From positions 1,237,501 through 1,301,500 of the forward strand of contig NZ_NKFP01000001.1 in the NCBI RefSeq assembly GCF_002215035.1: a stretch of 64,000 bases of DNA, given 5' to 3'. Each line of letters opens with the position of its first letter. The stretch's first letter is position 1. A program made the position numbers and the translations under genes. This DNA is from Leptolyngbya ohadii IS1. Its GTDB lineage: Bacteria; Cyanobacteriota; Cyanobacteriia; Elainellales; Elainellaceae. This document shows, one piece after another, positions 27,701-36,895 of this stretch. Below the pieces are notes generated by a model. It searched no databases, was not told the DNA's origin, and was given only the letters and a program-made list of their open reading frames with translations.

Positions 27701-29618
27701 AGAAGAAAGCCAGAATGCAAACGGCAGTTTTCGCCACCCTGACGATCACGATCGCTTCGTTCAAGCGTGGATTAAAGCCGTTACCCACAAGGAAACCCTC
27801 CAAGCTGAACAGCGCCTGAAACGGGCAGATGGGGTCTACCGATGGCACTTAACGCGGGCTTATCCTTTGCTGGACGAGAACGGGGAAATTGCGAGATGGT
27901 TTGGCACCTGTACGGATATTGACGACTGGAAGCGGATGGAGCAAACCCAGCGATTCCTGGCGCAAGCTTCCCAGACGTTTGCCTCAGCCAGCCTGGACTT
28001 GCAAACCATTCTAGATACGGTAACTCGGCTTGCCAGCGAATTGGCAGATGATGTTTGTGTCCTGAACCTGATCGCTGGGGATAAGCGATCGCTGAAGCCT
28101 GTCTCGTGCTATCACGCCGATCCAGAGGTTCGAGCCTTTGTGAAGGATTTGCTGGAAAAATATCCCCGGCACATCCATGAAGGGATTGGAGGACGGGTCT
28201 TGCAGACTGGAGAACCCCTACTGATGCCCGTCACTTCGCAGCAGGCGTTGAGTGCCCTGATTAAACCGGAATATCGCCTTTATCTGGAGCGGTTTCAGGT
28301 GCGAAGTACGCTGCTCGTTCCCCTCAAGGTACAGGGACAGCCGATCGGGGTATTAAGCCTCACCCGCCATGCCCCCGCCGATCCACATACGCAGGAGGAT
28401 TTGAACCTGTTTCAGGATTTGGCAGACCGAGCCGCAATGGCGATTGCCCGTGCCCAACTCTATGAAGCCGAACAACGAGCCAGATCGCAAGCCGAAGCTG
28501 CAAACCGTATGAAAGATGAATTCTTAGCGGTGCTGTCCCACGAACTGCGAACGCCAATGAATCCGATTCTGGGATGGGCAAGATTGTTGCAGCGGGGCAG
28601 CCTGGATGCCAACAGAACTGCGATCGCCCTGGAAACGATCGAGCGGAATGCTAAATTGCAGGTGCAGCTAATTGAAGATTTGCTGGATATTTCTCGTATC
28701 CTGCAAGGCAAACTCACTTTAAATCTCTGCCCAGTCAGCCCCGCCTCGATTATTAGCGCCGCCATTGACACCGTGCGTCTGGACGCTGAGAATAAGCGCA
28801 TTCAGATCCAAACCCAGATTGACGCAGAGGCAAATCCCATCCTGGGAGATGCGGCTCGCCTGCAACAGGTGATCTGGAATCTATTGTCCAATGCGGTGAA
28901 GTTTACGCCTGAGCAGGGGCAGATCGAGATCCGGCTTGCTACGATCGGAGGGCAGGCGCAGATTCAGATCAAAGATACGGGGAAAGGCATCAGCCCAGAA
29001 TTTCTGCCGTTCGTCTTTGATACGTTTCGTCAGGCAGATAGCAGTACAACCAGAACCTTTGGAGGATTGGGGCTGGGGCTGGCGATCGCCCATCACATTA
29101 TTGAGTTGCACGGCGGTACAATCCATGCAGAGAGTGCTGGAGAAGGGCAGGGTGCAACGTTTATAGTTAAACTCCCCCTTGTATCAACCTCAACCGTCCC
29201 AACCCAGGAGGCAACCGTGACGAATCACACCTTGTCTTTACAGGGGATTAAAGTCCTTGCTGTGGATGACGAAATTGACAATTTAGAATTAGCGACCTTC
29301 ATTCTGGAGGAAGCGGGGGCTTCTGTCGTTGCGGTTTCTTCTGCCCCAGAAGCCTTGCAAGTGCTGGCTCAAACAAAACCCCACATTTTTCTTTTTGACA
29401 TCGGAATGCCGGAAATGGATGGCTACACCTTGCTGCGGCAAATCCGAACCCTGGAGGCGGAACGGGGCGATCGTCCAATTCCAGCCATTGCCCTGACTGC
29501 CTACGCCGGAGAAGCCGATCAGCAGCAAGCCCTCGCAGCCGGATTCCAGCAGCACATTCCGAAACCGGTGGAGCTGGATGTGCTGTTGGAGGCAATCTTA
29601 AGCTTAACCGGCTCTTAG
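24708..29618 (+). CDS. Giant hybrid sensor histidine kinase with N-terminal ribbon-helix-helix-like segment
   Basis: 1636 aa, no membrane span, so cytoplasmic. In order: a ribbon-helix-helix-like segment (about 25-60, AVKLSLTNTAWQLLEQQSRE then MGVSRSELVERYAR), a coiled coil (about 85-125), five PAS domains (about 128-765), a GAF domain (about 795-935), a sixth PAS (about 955-1075), a second GAF (about 1090-1245), HisKA with phospho-acceptor His1278 (LSHELRTPMNP), HATPase (N box NLLSNAVKF, G boxes DTGKGIS and GGLGLGLAI) and a C-terminal receiver with Asp1564 (FDIGMPEMDGY). It autophosphorylates and passes phosphate to its own receiver. The ligands are unknown. The start is uncertain by five residues (ATG 24708 or 24723). 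Confidence 0.92.
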   Translation: MGSTSMKRDKTGKFTQAWNGESKQAVKLSLTNTAWQLLEQQSREMGVSRSELVERYARHSQCTCCANHEIASSNGKTGTQPAIAPNIQDSEISLAAQIATLQQQNSQLQDHIGELQHRIELVRSQEQRFHQITDAIPHMVWTCQPNGEVEYFNQQSLDAFGITLEQLLTEGWQSLVHPDDLPRTTRAWIASVTAGTPYQLEYRLKMADGFYRWYLAQALPDRDEAGQIIRWFGTCTEIDDRKRLEQGLQQQADRQTSERQWLEAVLNLLPTPLMLVDPEQRRVTFSNQAANTIAGVNIANDVGATYNENYYCTDSAGQLIPPEQVPAVRAAQGEKISGTEVNWHTPVGVFPLLVYADMLPAMYDRPAVSVIVFQDIHERKQIEEQLKESQRFIQQVADATPGVLYIYDLTAQRNVYVNRQIGQILGYTVDEVQAMGSLLFPTLMHPDDLATLSVHVERFDRAQDGEVIEREYRMRHANGEWRWLWSRDLVFSRTEAGTPHQVIGISHDITDRKQAELSLRATEERLSLVLQATNDAIYDRNLKTDSVWWNAAYDQLVGQRPQECSSSQWWTDRLHPDDRDRVMASFKAALARGDERWRDEYRYRRVNGSYANVIDRAYILRDEYGIPERYLGAIADVTHLKQVEEDLKQMEERLQLALSSARMVAWDVDLQTNQVVCSPNALDVWGIQAGTAQDFLSSVHPDDREQVIQDLEQARAGKEQYCQEYRIIRPDQTIGWLNSQGRVYFDAQGRATRFVGASIDISERKRVENERKQAERAAARSADRTARLQAITAALAEALTPSEVADVIIEQAVSALGAYRGAITLLTPNAEELEVIRSIGFSPELLQLWQCFPVTASVPLAVAVRTQTPIFLESLDEAVQYPQLAAIKDRVESGALVAIPLITERKALGALGLGFKDARKFNEAERAFILALARQCAQAIRRSQLYQAEQEARALAEASEHRFRCLAESIPQIVWVAQADGFTEYYNQRWFQYTGLTLEESQNANGSFRHPDDHDRFVQAWIKAVTHKETLQAEQRLKRADGVYRWHLTRAYPLLDENGEIARWFGTCTDIDDWKRMEQTQRFLAQASQTFASASLDLQTILDTVTRLASELADDVCVLNLIAGDKRSLKPVSCYHADPEVRAFVKDLLEKYPRHIHEGIGGRVLQTGEPLLMPVTSQQALSALIKPEYRLYLERFQVRSTLLVPLKVQGQPIGVLSLTRHAPADPHTQEDLNLFQDLADRAAMAIARAQLYEAEQRARSQAEAANRMKDEFLAVLSHELRTPMNPILGWARLLQRGSLDANRTAIALETIERNAKLQVQLIEDLLDISRILQGKLTLNLCPVSPASIISAAIDTVRLDAENKRIQIQTQIDAEANPILGDAARLQQVIWNLLSNAVKFTPEQGQIEIRLATIGGQAQIQIKDTGKGISPEFLPFVFDTFRQADSSTTRTFGGLGLGLAIAHHIIELHGGTIHAESAGEGQGATFIVKLPLVSTSTVPTQEATVTNHTLSLQGIKVLAVDDEIDNLELATFILEEAGASVVAVSSAPEALQVLAQTKPHIFLFDIGMPEMDGYTLLRQIRTLEAERGDRPIPAIALTAYAGEADQQQALAAGFQQHIPKPVELDVLLEAILSLTGS

Positions 29619-29778
29619 CAAAATTCTTCCCAGCGACAGCAGGTATCGGGACAGCGGCAATATGCCAGGCTCTAACCGCAGCTCCCGTTTCTTCCGGCAT
29701 CCAAACGTTTATTCAACCCGCTGATTTTAATTCATTCCCTTTTTAATTTATTTTCCTTCTTTTAATCGGCTACGTCCC

Positions 29779-32700
29779 ATGCTAGATACGGAAAAGACAA
29801 AGGAACAACTGCTGGAGGAGTTGGCAAGGTTACGCCAGCAGGTTCAGGAGTTGGAACAGCGGGAAGAGCAGTGCAGGCAGCGTGTGCAGACCCAGCCAAT
29901 GAGAGGAGAGGGGTTAGGACAGGCGTTAGGGCAGGGACAAGCAGAACTTCGTCGCGATGTTCAGTATGCAATTGCTCAAATTCTGGCTGAGGCAAGTACG
30001 GTTTCAGATGCTTTACCCGCGATTCTGCAAGCCATCTGCGAAAATTTGGCATGGCAGCTCGGCTTGTTCTGGAGTGTGAATCATTCCGCGAATTGTTTGC
30101 GCTATAGCGATAGCTGGCGATCGCCCACGATTTCTGCTCAAGCCCTGATTGAGTTCAACGTGCAGACAACTTTCGCTCCTGGAATAGGGCTACCCGGTCG
30201 AGTCTGGCTCGATCGTCAGCCGCTGTGGATTTCAAATCCAAAGGAAGACAGCAATTTTCCAAGGGCGGCAAAGGCAGCACAGGCAGGTTTACAAACTGCT
30301 TTTGGATTCCCCATTCTGTTGAACAATCAGGTTCTTGGAGTCATCGAGTGTTTTTGCGATCGCGTTCAGGAGCCCGATGCCGATTTGCTGAATATGATGG
30401 CGGCGATCGGTAGCCAGATCGGTCAGTTTATGGAGCGGAAGCGCACGGAAGCAGCCCTCAAGGAAAGCCACGAACTGTTTCAGAGCTTCATGAACCACAG
30501 TCCGATGGCGGCATTTATCAAAGATGAGGCGGGGCGATATGTCTATGTCAATCCCTGGGTAGAGCGAGTTTACCAGCGATCGCAAGCCGATTTACTCGGC
30601 AAAACAGATTTCGACCTGTTACCCCCTGCCCTTGCAAAGCAGTTTCGCGAGAACGACCTGGCTGTGTTGACCAGTCGCCAGCCGATGCAAACGCTAGAAA
30701 CCATGCACCATCAGGACGGTGAACATCGCTATATGTCGTTCAAGTTTCCTTTCTGGAACAAGGATGGACAGCCGCTTGTCGCTGGGGTGGCGATCGATGT
30801 GAGCGAACGAATCCAGACGGAAGCCGTCTTGCAGCAGCGAGAAGCCGAACTGCGCCTGATCACCAATTCCCTCCCTGTTTTAATCTCGTTTGTTGATACA
30901 GAGCGGCGCTATCGCTTTGTGAATCAGACCTACGAACAGTGGTTTAACCGATCAAGCAATCAGGTCTGCGGTAAGTATCTTTGGGAAGTGCTGGGGGACG
31001 TTGCCTATGAAAGCGTGCGTCCCTACGTTGAGCGGGTGTTAGCCGGACATCCGGTTAGCTTTGAGAACGAGATGCGCTACAAGGACGTTGGCACAAAGAT
31101 TATTAGCGCGAGTTTTGTGCCCCGGTTTGATTTAGAGGGGAAGGTTGAAGGATTTGTGGCACTGGTCAGCGATATTACCCAGCGCAAGCAGGCAGAAATA
31201 GCCCTGCGGGAAAGCGAAGAGTGGGCGCGGCTGGCAATTCAGGTGGCACGGCTTGGCGGCTGGCGGCTCCACTTAGAGGCAAACCTGGTCGAGATGGATC
31301 AGCGGATGCGGGAAATTTGGGGGGAGCCGGAGGATGCCGTGATGGTTCCCCTGCCTCAGGTCTTGGAGCGGATGCATCCAGACGATCGATCGCGGGTGGC
31401 AGAAGCCGTGGGTGCGGCGATCGATCCCCAATCCACCGGAAGCTACGAGATAGAGTACCGGGTGGTGAGTAAGGATGGGACTGAACGCTGGGTGCTGGCA
31501 AAGGGGCAAGCCCAGTTTGAAGGAGAGGGAGAAGCTCGGCGCACGATCGATTTCTTTGGCACCCTGCTGGATATTACTGCGGCAAAGCAGCGCGAGGCGG
31601 AACGCAAACAGGCGGAAGCTGCCCTAACCCGGAGCAATCAAACCCTACAGGCAATTATTCAGGCTTGCCCACTGGCAATTATGGGCTTGCGTTCAGACGG
31701 GACGGTGCAAATTTGGAACCCTGCCGCCGAGCGCATCTTTGGCTGGAGTCAGCAGGAAGTTTTAGGCAAGTTTTTACCCGCAATTCCTGAGGATAAGCGG
31801 AATGAGTTCTTAAAAAACCTGGCAGTCACAAGTCAGGGACAGGGTCTAACCGCAGTTGAGGCACGGCGACAGAAAAAGGGCAATGTTCCGTTTGATGTGG
31901 AACTCTGGAGTGCTCCAGTTGGCGAAACCCAAACGGGAATTAGCTGTGTCTCGGTCGTTGCCGACATCACCGCTCGGAAGCAAACGGAGGTGGCTTTGCG
32001 GCGCAGCGAAGAAAGGCTACACAGCTTTGTTACGGCTAATGTGATTGGGATTTTGTTCGGCGACTTGGAAGGCGGCATTCAGGAAGCCAATGACGAATTT
32101 CTCAGAATTGTGGGATATACCCGTGAAGATTTGCAGTCAGGAAATTTGAGATGGGTGGATATTACGCCGCCGGAGTATCTGCCGTTAGACGAGAAAGCAA
32201 TTATTGAAGCCCGTTGCCGGGGTGCCTGTACGCCCTACGAGAAGGAATATATTCGCAAAGATGGTCGGCGAGTTCCAGTTTTCGTTGGCTTTAGTCTGGC
32301 GTATGCTGTGCGGGAAGAGGCGGTTGCCTTTATTCTGGATTTGAGCGATCGCAAACAGGCAGAGGAATCGTTACGCCAAAGCGAGGAGCGGCTGAGGCTG
32401 GCTTTATCGGTGAGTCAATCCGGAATTTGGGATTGGGATATTCTTAACAATCACATCACCTGGTCTGAGCAAATTTATCAGTTTCATGGTTTAACGCCCG
32501 AAACCTTTAGCGGCAAAGTCGAGGATTTTATTGAGCTGATTCATCCTGAGGATCGCGCAACCGTATCGACAGCGATTCAGCAGGCGGTAGAAAAGCGATC
32601 GGGCTATGAAATTGAATTTCGGGCGGTTCAATCCTCCGGGGCAATTCGCTGGCTCTCCACGAAAGGAGGGGTGATTTTCGATTTTCAAGGGAACCCGGTG

Positions 32701-33957
32701 CGAATGCTGGGGGCAACCATCGACATTACCGAACGCAAGGCGATCGAAGCAGAGCGAGAACAGCTATTAAAACGTGAGCAATTTGCGCGAGAGCAGGCAG
32801 AAGCCGCTAACCGGGTCAAGGATGAGTTTCTTGCGGTACTGTCCCACGAGTTAAGAACCCCGTTAAATCCAATTTTGGGCTGGACAAGACTGCTCCGCAC
32901 CCGCTCCTTTGATGCGACCGCAACCGATCGCGCTCTGGATACGATCGAACGAAACGCAAAGCTTCAGTCTCAGCTAATTGAAGACCTGCTGGATGTCTCC
33001 CGGATTCTGCAAGGCAAAGTCAGATTGGATGTCCGCCCCGTCAATCTCATCACTCCGATCGAAGCTGCCCTTGAAACAGTACGACTATCAGCGGAAGCAA
33101 AAGGTATTCAGATTCAAACCGTATTCAATCCTGAGGTCGGACAGACGAATGGGGATGCAAATCGTCTTCAGCAAGTCGTCTGGAATTTACTCTCCAATGC
33201 CGTCAAGTTTACGCCGCGTGGCGGTCAAGTGCAGGTTCAGCTCGATCGCGTCGGCAGCAATGCTCAAATTCGGGTAAGCGACACAGGACAGGGAATTAGC
33301 TCTAATTTCTTGCCCTATGTTTTTGAGTATTTTCGTCAGGCAGACAGCAGCACAACTCGTCAATTTGGTGGATTGGGGCTGGGGTTAGCGATCGTCCGTC
33401 ATCTGGTTGAACTACATGGCGGTACAGTCAAAGCGGAAAGTCCAGGATTGGGTATGGGCACGACCTTTACCGTTCAGCTCCCGCTAATTGTATCGGCGTT
33501 AACTCCCGATCTGGAGTCACAGTTACCCCCCCAAGCAACGCATCACTTAAACAATGTTTCGATCCTGATTGTGGATGATGAAGCAGATATGCGCGAGTTA
33601 ATTTGTTTCATTTTGGAAGAACAGGGGGCAACGGTTCGGGTTGCAGCATCCGCAGCCCAAGCCCTACAGCAAATTTCTGAGTCATTGCCCGATCTCGTGA
33701 TTAGCGACATTGGAATGCCGGGAATGGACGGTTACGCTTTAATGAGGCAAGTCCGCACGAATTTGTCGGAGCAGGAAAAAATGATTCCGGCAATTGCCCT
33801 CACTGCCTACGCCGGAGAAGTCAACGAGCAGCAAGCTCTGTCTGCCGGATTCCAACGCCATCTTGCCAAACCGATCGAACCCGAACAGCTCCTGAAGACG
33901 ATCGCTCAGGTCATGGCAGAATCATTCCAACCTCCCAGCCTTTTGAAGAATAATTAG
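29779..33957 (+). CDS. Multi-PAS hybrid sensor histidine kinase
   Basis: 1392 aa, soluble. An N-terminal coiled coil (LLEELARLRQQVQELEQREE), a GAF domain (about 60-220), then about six PAS/PAC units (about 225-1000), a linker coiled coil, HisKA with His1023 (LSHELRTPLNP), HATPase with NLLSNAVKF and GGLGLGLAIVRHL, and a C-terminal receiver with Asp1310 (ISDIGMPGMDGY). The kinase core and receiver are close in sequence to those of the preceding gene and of the hybrid at 53877-56072, so the three share a recent origin or recombine. It lies 160 bp downstream of the first kinase and 322 bp upstream of a cyclase-like gene. Confidence 0.92.
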   Translation: MLDTEKTKEQLLEELARLRQQVQELEQREEQCRQRVQTQPMRGEGLGQALGQGQAELRRDVQYAIAQILAEASTVSDALPAILQAICENLAWQLGLFWSVNHSANCLRYSDSWRSPTISAQALIEFNVQTTFAPGIGLPGRVWLDRQPLWISNPKEDSNFPRAAKAAQAGLQTAFGFPILLNNQVLGVIECFCDRVQEPDADLLNMMAAIGSQIGQFMERKRTEAALKESHELFQSFMNHSPMAAFIKDEAGRYVYVNPWVERVYQRSQADLLGKTDFDLLPPALAKQFRENDLAVLTSRQPMQTLETMHHQDGEHRYMSFKFPFWNKDGQPLVAGVAIDVSERIQTEAVLQQREAELRLITNSLPVLISFVDTERRYRFVNQTYEQWFNRSSNQVCGKYLWEVLGDVAYESVRPYVERVLAGHPVSFENEMRYKDVGTKIISASFVPRFDLEGKVEGFVALVSDITQRKQAEIALRESEEWARLAIQVARLGGWRLHLEANLVEMDQRMREIWGEPEDAVMVPLPQVLERMHPDDRSRVAEAVGAAIDPQSTGSYEIEYRVVSKDGTERWVLAKGQAQFEGEGEARRTIDFFGTLLDITAAKQREAERKQAEAALTRSNQTLQAIIQACPLAIMGLRSDGTVQIWNPAAERIFGWSQQEVLGKFLPAIPEDKRNEFLKNLAVTSQGQGLTAVEARRQKKGNVPFDVELWSAPVGETQTGISCVSVVADITARKQTEVALRRSEERLHSFVTANVIGILFGDLEGGIQEANDEFLRIVGYTREDLQSGNLRWVDITPPEYLPLDEKAIIEARCRGACTPYEKEYIRKDGRRVPVFVGFSLAYAVREEAVAFILDLSDRKQAEESLRQSEERLRLALSVSQSGIWDWDILNNHITWSEQIYQFHGLTPETFSGKVEDFIELIHPEDRATVSTAIQQAVEKRSGYEIEFRAVQSSGAIRWLSTKGGVIFDFQGNPVRMLGATIDITERKAIEAEREQLLKREQFAREQAEAANRVKDEFLAVLSHELRTPLNPILGWTRLLRTRSFDATATDRALDTIERNAKLQSQLIEDLLDVSRILQGKVRLDVRPVNLITPIEAALETVRLSAEAKGIQIQTVFNPEVGQTNGDANRLQQVVWNLLSNAVKFTPRGGQVQVQLDRVGSNAQIRVSDTGQGISSNFLPYVFEYFRQADSSTTRQFGGLGLGLAIVRHLVELHGGTVKAESPGLGMGTTFTVQLPLIVSALTPDLESQLPPQATHHLNNVSILIVDDEADMRELICFILEEQGATVRVAASAAQALQQISESLPDLVISDIGMPGMDGYALMRQVRTNLSEQEKMIPAIALTAYAGEVNEQQALSAGFQRHLAKPIEPEQLLKTIAQVMAESFQPPSLLKNN

Positions 33958-34146
33958 TGGGAGCTTAAAGCCGTCAGATTATTGGAACTCACGATTTCTA
34001 ATTGAGTCGGTGAGGCTTAATCGCAGTGTGTTCAGCTTTGCCTCAAGTTCTACCTTGATGCATCTATGGGTGTATTTGTGGGTGTAGGAGTATGGGCAGG
34101 GACGATCGCTGTCTCTGTTGGCTTAGCTGACCTTCTGGGCATCAAC

Positions 34147-34188
34147 AATTTAAGGGTCATAATTTAAGGGTCATAATTGAAGGGTCTT
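34147..34188. repeat. Tandem 14-bp array
   Basis: Three units: AATTTAAGGGTCAT twice and AATTGAAGGGTCTT. Confidence 0.88.
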
Positions 34189-34226
34189 TCCGAGCAGATC
34201 AGGGCAGTCCTTGGGCACTCTCTAAT

Positions 34227-34256
34227 CTAAGTGCTTTAGATCTGAGTGCTTTAGAT
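34227..34256. repeat. Tandem 15-bp duplication
   Basis: CTAAGTGCTTTAGAT followed directly by CTGAGTGCTTTAGAT, just before the cyclase-like gene. Confidence 0.85.
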
Positions 34257-34279
34257 AGGTGTTCTATTCCTCTGAACTC

Positions 34280-34933
34280 ATGGCTAACATCCCCTCGAAC
34301 AATCATAAAACTGATGGATTGCTAAACTCACGCGAAAATTTGCAGCGCCTGCTGGGACAGATTGTTGAATACCCTGATCGAAGGGCAGAGATTACGGAAA
34401 TTATTGAGAATACCTTTGGGGATAACAAAGCTGTACTGGTACTCGATATGAGCGGATTTTCCCGCACAACCCAACAGTTCGGAATTATTTCCTTTTTGTT
34501 GATGATTCATCAAATGCGATCGATCTGTGAACCCTGCATCCAACAAAATGGGGGAATTCTAGTCAAGGCTGAGGCGGATAACCTCTTTTGCTTATTCGAT
34601 CAAGTCGTTGATGCAGTAACCGCAAGCCAGGAGATGAGCGCTTGCCTTAAAGCTGCAAATGCGGTGTTACCCACAGAACGGCATTTATACGCCTCCTTTG
34701 GAATAGGATATGGAAGGATACTCAATATTGCAGATGAAGATATATTCGGAAACGAAGTGAATCTGGCAAGTAAGTTAGGCGAAGATATTGCAGGGCAGGA
34801 TGAAATATTGTTGAGTTCATCTGCAAGAGCCGAACTCGCAGAATCAGAGATTAACACACGCGAAGAAAATGCGAGTATTTCTGGAATATTACTGACCTAC
34901 TACAAAGTTGAGCAACTGTCCGCGTTCATTTAG
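34280..34933 (+). CDS. Class III nucleotidyl cyclase-like domain protein
   Basis: 217 aa from the ATG at 34280; the frame can extend to a GTG at 34259. A single cyclase homology domain is present: first metal Asp in VLDMSGFS, the substrate-region Lys and second Asp in VKAEADNLF, and GNEVNLASKLGED, which carries the transition-state Asn but a Lys where active cyclases have Arg. No sensory or membrane domain is attached. It may make cAMP or cGMP poorly, use another nucleotide, or act as a non-catalytic regulatory domain. It lies after two hybrid kinases on the same strand, so a link to their signalling is plausible but unproven. Confidence 0.8.
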   Translation: MANIPSNNHKTDGLLNSRENLQRLLGQIVEYPDRRAEITEIIENTFGDNKAVLVLDMSGFSRTTQQFGIISFLLMIHQMRSICEPCIQQNGGILVKAEADNLFCLFDQVVDAVTASQEMSACLKAANAVLPTERHLYASFGIGYGRILNIADEDIFGNEVNLASKLGEDIAGQDEILLSSSARAELAESEINTREENASISGILLTYYKVEQLSAFI

Positions 34934-35899
34934 GGTAACTGTACCGGCTCGCGATCGAGTTGATATCTCAAATGTGAATCGATTTTGTAGAATTCATTGA
35001 GAAATAGACCTTGGAGCCAGTCAATTAGCGTTTAAAAATGAACTACAGCAATCCTTTGCAGGATTTGAACGGGGTGCAGGGGTTCCCCTGCCTGGAGGCG
35101 CAGCCCCCACCCCCCTTGTTCACAACCTACTTGTGAACGCTGTATAATACCATAACTTCAGACAACAGGATTCCACTTCACTAGATCACTCTCGAATTCT
35201 GTAAACAGATCTATTAAAGTTTTTCAAACAAGAAACAATAGGTGACAAACCAAAACCTTGCTCTAGAATAGATTTGGTATGAATTCCTGTGCTTCCTACT
35301 TTTCGTGTAACCTTTCAGGGCTGAGTGATGTAGAGAATTCCTGAAAGCTTTACCAATTAGCAATATAGAGTGTGGTATCGAGTCCGGCAATAACCCTGAA
35401 GCGGTCATTTTTCTACCTGTAGGGCATTTGTAAAGAAAAATAATGTATTTAGGGGATTTCAGAATGGTTTATAGACCTTATTTTCTGTCTTGTCTGAGTC
35501 TCAGCTAAATTTTCTGCCTTTGTTATTGTAAGGATTCCTTAGCTGAATAGGTTGCTAGGAACTTTGTTGTATTAGTAAATTAGAACCCAATTAATGCTGA
35601 ATTCCAAATTAGTGTTACCTGGCGCATTGGCGCTGCTAAAAGCCAAATGTTAGAAATATGCGCTCGTTAAAAAACAAGAAGCTTTTAGAAATTCTAAAGT
35701 TTAGCGATGAGCAATCTCGTGTGGGAGACAGGGAGAACGCAAAAAATAAAGCTTTCACCTATTGGAGCGATCGTCCTACATCAAGAATCGTAGAAATTTA
35801 AGGTTCCTTTTCTTTAATAGTGGCTGCATAGATTACCAGCTAACAGTAATTGGAGGATGAGGCAGAAATTTTTAGCGATTTGTTTTGTAACTTTAAACA
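34934..35899. other. Long AT-rich intergenic region with a hairpin-rich element
   Basis: 966 bp. The left part holds the GC-rich multi-hairpin element 35046-35138. The right part is AT-rich, carries a TTTAGAA/TTCTAAA inverted repeat at 35684-35698, and probably contains the promoter of the LuxR-type gene. A GGAGG immediately abutting an ATG at 35857 starts a frame that overlaps the regulator out of register; it is not accepted as a gene. Confidence 0.5.
35046..35138. repeat. Hairpin-rich dispersed element, long copy
   Basis: Three inverted repeats in tandem: AATCCT TTGC AGGATT (35050-35065), GCAGGGG TT CCCCTGC (35076-35091) and GTTCACAA CCTAC TTGTGAAC (35118-35138), with a C-rich tract between the last two. 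The first hairpin and the flanks of the second recur in the same order at 46033-46075. Confidence 0.75.
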
Positions 35900-36610
35900 A
35901 TGGATTCACTTATGGAAATAACAGAAACTCAATCAATTCCCGATCGCTTTTTCACATCCTGCGATCGCTATGTTATAAATTCTCCGCATCAGAACGCAGT
36001 ACAGACGAAAGAGGATTGTTCTGCCCTCGATCGAATGCAGCAAATGGTGACGCAGTTCAAACACAAGTTCAAACATAATTTCAAAGATACGGCAAGGGAG
36101 GAGGGGTTAATCAATTTAACAGTGGATGGACAAATACTGTTTATGAATCCAAGGGCAGAGCATCTGCTCAGTCAATACTTTCTGTCCTTGAAATCATCTG
36201 CTTTACCAGACTCCTTAATACATTGGTTCAGAAATCAGCCTATACAATGTACCTTTCAGGATGAACGGGCGTACTGTTTCTCGCTTCAAATTAAACAGGC
36301 AGAGCGACAGTTAAATGTTTATTTAATGCCTAGCTTTATCAACGATCAGTATCTTTTGGTAATGGATGAACGAAAACTGCCCTCTTTTTCAACTCCAGCT
36401 TTAGAGATGCTGGGACTGACCAAACGGGAAGCAGAGGTTCTATTTTGGATTGCCAAGGATAAAAGCAACGCCGGGATCGCGAAGGTATTGGATTGTTGTG
36501 AAGGAACAGTCCGAAAACACCTGGAGAATCTCTACAAAAAGCTGGGTGTCCAAACTCGAATCGGAGCCGTAATGGTTGCTCTGGAAAAGCTGGGACTGCT
36601 CGAAGCGTAA
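35900..36610 (+). CDS. LuxR-family transcriptional regulator with PAS-like N-terminal domain
   Basis: 236 aa. The N-terminal two thirds is a PAS-like sensory region (LINLTVDGQILFMNPRAEHL, about 68-87) without a receiver domain. The C-terminal LuxR/NarL helix-turn-helix spans about 170-225 (LTKREAEVLFWIAKDKSNAG and GTVRKHLENLYKKLGVQTR). It probably binds DNA and responds to a small ligand or redox cue. It is followed on the same strand, after 285 bp, by three genes with strong ribosome-binding sites that it may control. Start ATG at 35900; an in-frame ATG at 35912 is also possible. No Shine-Dalgarno site is obvious for either. Confidence 0.88.
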   Translation: MDSLMEITETQSIPDRFFTSCDRYVINSPHQNAVQTKEDCSALDRMQQMVTQFKHKFKHNFKDTAREEGLINLTVDGQILFMNPRAEHLLSQYFLSLKSSALPDSLIHWFRNQPIQCTFQDERAYCFSLQIKQAERQLNVYLMPSFINDQYLLVMDERKLPSFSTPALEMLGLTKREAEVLFWIAKDKSNAGIAKVLDCCEGTVRKHLENLYKKLGVQTRIGAVMVALEKLGLLEA

Positions 36611-36726
36611 TTCTAGTACGTTGAAAAGCCTTTTTCCCTACGCAGATCATCGTATTGTTTTCCTGGGATAATTGGGCTGAGAATGGAGAGAAGTCCCCCC
36701 ACTGGGTTGGATTTTAATCGACTGGA

Positions 36727-36771
36727 CTTAATTAGCTAAACCTTAATTAGCTAAATCTTAATCAATTAATC
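36727..36771. repeat. Tandem 15-bp array
   Basis: Three units: CTTAATTAGCTAAAC, CTTAATTAGCTAAAT and CTTAATCAATTAATC, between the LuxR-type gene and the tail-fibre-like gene. Confidence 0.88.
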
Positions 36772-36895
36772 GCAGCGGAAAGAAATAGGTTCTTACCTTT
36801 GGAGCCAGGAACTCATAGTTTAGAAAGAGTCGTAAAGACGCTCAAAAGTAAATTGATTGTTGAAAATACCCATTTTGTTAAAAGGAGAGGAAGCT

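Larger units (their letters stand above)
33958..34279. other. Intergenic region with two short tandem arrays
   Basis: 322 bp between the second hybrid kinase and the cyclase-like gene. It contains three 14-bp units AATTTAAGGGTCAT (34147-34188) and two 15-bp units CTAAGTGCTTTAGAT (34227-34256). No gene seen. Confidence 0.6.

Noticed and set aside
35857-36078. Plus-strand 73-codon frame starting directly after GGAGG
   Set aside because: The motif abuts the ATG with no spacer, and most of the frame overlaps the LuxR-type gene in another register.
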